Assembly: GCA_913054205.1 (NCBI GenBank)
Contig: CAJXJM010000141.1
Location: 1 to 6,821, forward strand
Source of the DNA: an uncultured Rhodospirillaceae bacterium
GTDB taxonomy: Bacteria > Pseudomonadota > Alphaproteobacteria > Rhodospirillales > UBA2165
Direction: 5' to 3'
Length of the DNA: 6,821 bases
In this document: piece by piece, positions 4,325 through 6,821 of the stretch
Layout: each line of letters begins with the position of its first letter
How positions within the stretch are numbered: the first letter of the stretch is position 1
Translations under genes and position numbers: made by a program
Notes under the pieces: model-generated
What the model was told of the DNA's origin: nothing
What the model saw: only the letters and a program-made list of their open reading frames with translations
Databases searched by the model: none

Positions 4325-6821
4325 CTATTCCGCGGCGACAGGAAAACGGTCTGCTGCCTCTGCGCAACGAACACATACTTCTTCATGACCGGCCACGGTG
4401 CCGACTTCCGGTAAAACTTTATAGCAGCGCACGCATTTCTTGCCGTCAGCCAAAGCAGATACAACACCGACACCTTTTACATCATCAATCGTAAAAGCGG
4501 CTTCCGGTACGTCGCCTTCGATCAATTCAGCGTCTGAAGTAATGGCAATTTCGGCCAAGTCCAACCCTTTCATGGCATCAATATAGTCAGCCGCTGCATA
4601 GACAGTTGGGTTGGCTTGCATGCTCGAGCCAATGCGTTTTTCTGCGCGTTCAATTTCCAAGGCGCCTGTCACGACGCGGCGAAGATCGCGAATTTTCCCC
4701 CATTTCGCTGCAAGTTTTTCATTTCGCCAAATTTTAGGAATTTCCGGGAATAGGCGCAGATGAACGCTGTCATTGTCATCGGGGAAACGTGCAAGCCAGG
4801 CTTCTTCGGCGGTAAAACAGATAAACGGCGCAAACCAAGCAGTCAGGCAATTGAAAAGTTGGTCCAGCACCGTTCTCGCAGCCCGGCGGGCAATTGAATC
4901 GGCGCTGTCGCAATAAAGCGCATCTTTACGAATATCGAGATAAAATGCTGATAAATCTACCGCGCAGAATGTATGAAGCTCGGTGAACAGAGAATGAAAC
5001 TCATAGCTTTCACAGGATTTTCTCACCAGCGCATCCAATTCATAAATGCGGTGCATCACCCAGCGATCAAGCTCCGGCATTTCATTGAGCTTGAGTTTTT
5101 CTCGATCACCAAAATCGTTCAAATTACCGAGCAAATACCGCAACGTATTGCGAAGGCGTCGGTAAATGTCTGAATGATGTTTGATAATCTCTTTGCCAAT
5201 TCTGAGGTCGTCGGAATAATCCGAGCCAACCACCCACAGGCGAAGAATGTCAGCGCCGTGTTGCTCGATGACTTCTTGCGGTGCTGTGATGTTGCCCAAG
5301 GATTTGGACATTTTTTGGCCGTCTTCCGCCATGACAAAGCCGTGGGTTAAGACAGCGTCGTAAGGCGCCCGGCCTCGGGTGCCACAAGATTCCAACAATG
5401 ACGAGTGGAACCAACCTCGATGTTGATCGGAGCCTTCCAGATAAAGCGAGGCCGGCCATTGTAAATCTTCACGTTGTTCCAAAACGAAGGAGTGGGTCGA
5501 GCCCGAATCGAACCAGACATCCAAGATGTCATGCACCTGTTCGTAATCATCCGGATTGAGATCGGGTCCGAGGAAACGCGAAGCATCGGAGGTGAACCAG
5601 GCATCGGCACCTTCTGCCTCAACAGCTTCGATGATGCGGTCCAACACTGCCTGATCGCGGAGAACCTCGCCGCTTTCCTTATTCACAAAGACAGTGATTG
5701 GCACACCCCAGGCGCGCTGACGCGAAACGCACCAATCTGGGCGAGTTTCGATCATACCTTGAAGTCGTTTGCGCCCAGTGGCCGGATAAAAGTCGGTGTC
5801 TTTAATGGCGCGCAACGCTTTGTCGCGTAGATTATCGCTATCCATGCTGATAAACCATTGCGGCGTGTTGCGGAAAATCAGCGGCGCTTTAGAGCGCCAG
5901 GAATGCGGATAAGAGTGATTGATTTTACCATTGGCGAGCAACGCGCCAGCCTCTTTCATCGCGTCGATGACAACATCATCAGCTTTGAAAACATGAACGC
6001 CGGCGAATAGCGGAACATGCTCGTAATAAAGTCCGTCACCGCCAACAGTCTCCGGAACAGTGATGCCATTGGCGATACCGAGTTCCCAGTCATCAGCGCC
6101 ATGACCGGGTGCGATATGAACAAAACCTGAGCCGGTATCCATCTCGACAAAGCCAGCTGCGAATAGCGGCACGTCGAAATCATAGCCTTGGCCGTTAAAG
6201 GGATGCTGGCAAATCGTGCCGTCGAGATCGCTACCTTTGAAAGTATCGACGATTTCATGATCCGTGATGCCGGCTTCTTGGACGACCTGGTCTATCAATG
6301 CTTCAGCGATAACAATCTCGTCGCCTGCTGTGCTGAGCGCGTTCTCTGATACGCCGGTAATTTTCACGCGGACGTAACTGTCCTTTGCACTAAAGGCAAT
6401 GGCACGGTTGCCGGGGATGGTCCAAGGCGTCGTTGTCCATATGACAATGTCTGCGCCTTTTGCTTTGTCCGAGGTTGATGCATCGGTGACCGGAAAGCGA
6501 ACAAAGATCGTGTTCGACGTATGATCGTGATATTCCACTTCGGCCTCGGCGAGGGCGGTTTTTTCGACAACCGACCACATCACCGGCTTAGCGCCCCGGT
6601 AGAGGCTGCCATTCATAAGAAACTTGCCAAGCTCGCGCACAATCTGCGCTTCGGCTGGATAGGTCATGGTGGTGTAGGGGTTATCCCAATCACCTTCGAT
6701 ACCAAGACGTTGAAATTCTTCGCGTTGAATGCCAATCCAATGATCGGCAAATTCGCGGCACTCCTGGCGGAATTCGGCGATTGGCACATCGTCTTTGTTG
6801 TCGCCTTTTTTGCGGTATTTT
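4325..6821 (-). CDS. ileS: Isoleucyl-tRNA synthetase, lacking the N-terminus (runs off the right edge)
   Basis: IleRS is the cytoplasmic class I synthetase that charges tRNA-Ile with isoleucine and edits misactivated valine. About 831 residues are visible; roughly the first 100, including HIGH, are cut off by the window edge. A GTG at 6785-6787 is only an internal Val: the frame stays open to the edge with KYRKKGDNKDD ahead of VPIAEFRQECREF, which is ordinary IleRS sequence. Counting from that Val, WTTTPWTIPGNRA (117-129) and DTGSGFVHIAPGHGADD (217-233) mark the CP1 editing domain, WCVSRQRAWG (352-361) and DVWFDSGSTH (423-432) the catalytic core, and KMSKS (492-496) the ATP loop. The anticodon-binding helical domain follows. 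C785, C788, C805 and C808 form the C-terminal zinc finger of the bacterial type. A Tyr follows C788, where Trp is common in the family. This is the first gene of the visible operon with lspA. Confidence 0.97.
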   Translation of the reverse strand, partial: KYRKKGDNKDDVPIAEFRQECREFADHWIGIQREEFQRLGIEGDWDNPYTTMTYPAEAQIVRELGKFLMNGSLYRGAKPVMWSVVEKTALAEAEVEYHDHTSNTIFVRFPVTDASTSDKAKGADIVIWTTTPWTIPGNRAIAFSAKDSYVRVKITGVSENALSTAGDEIVIAEALIDQVVQEAGITDHEIVDTFKGSDLDGTICQHPFNGQGYDFDVPLFAAGFVEMDTGSGFVHIAPGHGADDWELGIANGITVPETVGGDGLYYEHVPLFAGVHVFKADDVVIDAMKEAGALLANGKINHSYPHSWRSKAPLIFRNTPQWFISMDSDNLRDKALRAIKDTDFYPATGRKRLQGMIETRPDWCVSRQRAWGVPITVFVNKESGEVLRDQAVLDRIIEAVEAEGADAWFTSDASRFLGPDLNPDDYEQVHDILDVWFDSGSTHSFVLEQREDLQWPASLYLEGSDQHRGWFHSSLLESCGTRGRAPYDAVLTHGFVMAEDGQKMSKSLGNITAPQEVIEQHGADILRLWVVGSDYSDDLRIGKEIIKHHSDIYRRLRNTLRYLLGNLNDFGDREKLKLNEMPELDRWVMHRIYELDALVRKSCESYEFHSLFTELHTFCAVDLSAFYLDIRKDALYCDSADSIARRAARTVLDQLFNCLTAWFAPFICFTAEEAWLARFPDDNDSVHLRLFPEIPKIWRNEKLAAKWGKIRDLRRVVTGALEIERAEKRIGSSMQANPTVYAAADYIDAMKGLDLAEIAITSDAELIEGDVPEAAFTIDDVKGVGVVSALADGKKCVRCYKVLPEVGTVAGHEEVCVRCAEAADRFPVAAE

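Noticed and set aside
5474..5830. Plus-strand open frame of 118 codons opposite ileS
   Set aside because: It is antisense to the conserved IleRS catalytic core, has no recognisable domain, and is best explained by codon bias of the gene on the other strand.
6785..6787. GTG as the start of ileS
   Set aside because: The frame remains open to the window edge and the residues before it are normal IleRS sequence; a protein starting here would lack the HIGH motif.

Overview
The window holds six genes, all read on the minus strand (right to left), packed tightly and with no mobile element, CRISPR array or RNA gene that I can see. It looks like a chromosomal housekeeping segment of an alphaproteobacterium. 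The reasons are the run isoleucyl-tRNA synthetase, lipoprotein signal peptidase, DUF3035/BamF-like lipoprotein, two M16 peptidase subunits, then glucose-6-phosphate isomerase, and the fact that DUF3035 lipoproteins are, to my knowledge, an alphaproteobacterial family. Base composition looks roughly balanced (about half G+C by eye). A rhodospirillum-like or related marine lineage would fit, but I cannot name a genus.

In transcription order: ileS (4325 to the right edge) lacks its N-terminus, including the HIGH motif, because of the window boundary. lspA (3800-4294) follows after 30 nt and begins with a TTG codon. A small DUF3035/BamF-like lipoprotein gene (3211-3789) starts 10 nt after the lspA stop, and its Shine-Dalgarno overlaps that stop codon. 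A 150-170 nt gap follows, with a possible hairpin and a candidate promoter. Next are two M16-family genes separated by 4 nt: the first (1682-3040) carries the zinc-binding HxxEH site, and the second (355-1677) has lost it but keeps the RGLAY substrate-side motif. After a further 94 nt, a GTG-started gene running off the left edge encodes the N-terminus of glucose-6-phosphate isomerase (pgi).

Apart from ileS and pgi, the genes make an envelope set. LspA cleaves lipoprotein precursors, the next gene encodes such a lipoprotein and probably an accessory part of outer-membrane beta-barrel assembly, and the M16 pair carries Sec-type signal peptides and is predicted to form a periplasmic heterodimeric peptidase. 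Junction sequences (Shine-Dalgarno sites inside or touching the previous stop) point to translational coupling for lspA to the lipoprotein gene and for the two M16 genes.

I see no previously undescribed system. The most noteworthy points are the complementary active-site halves of the M16 pair and the coupling signals at the junctions.
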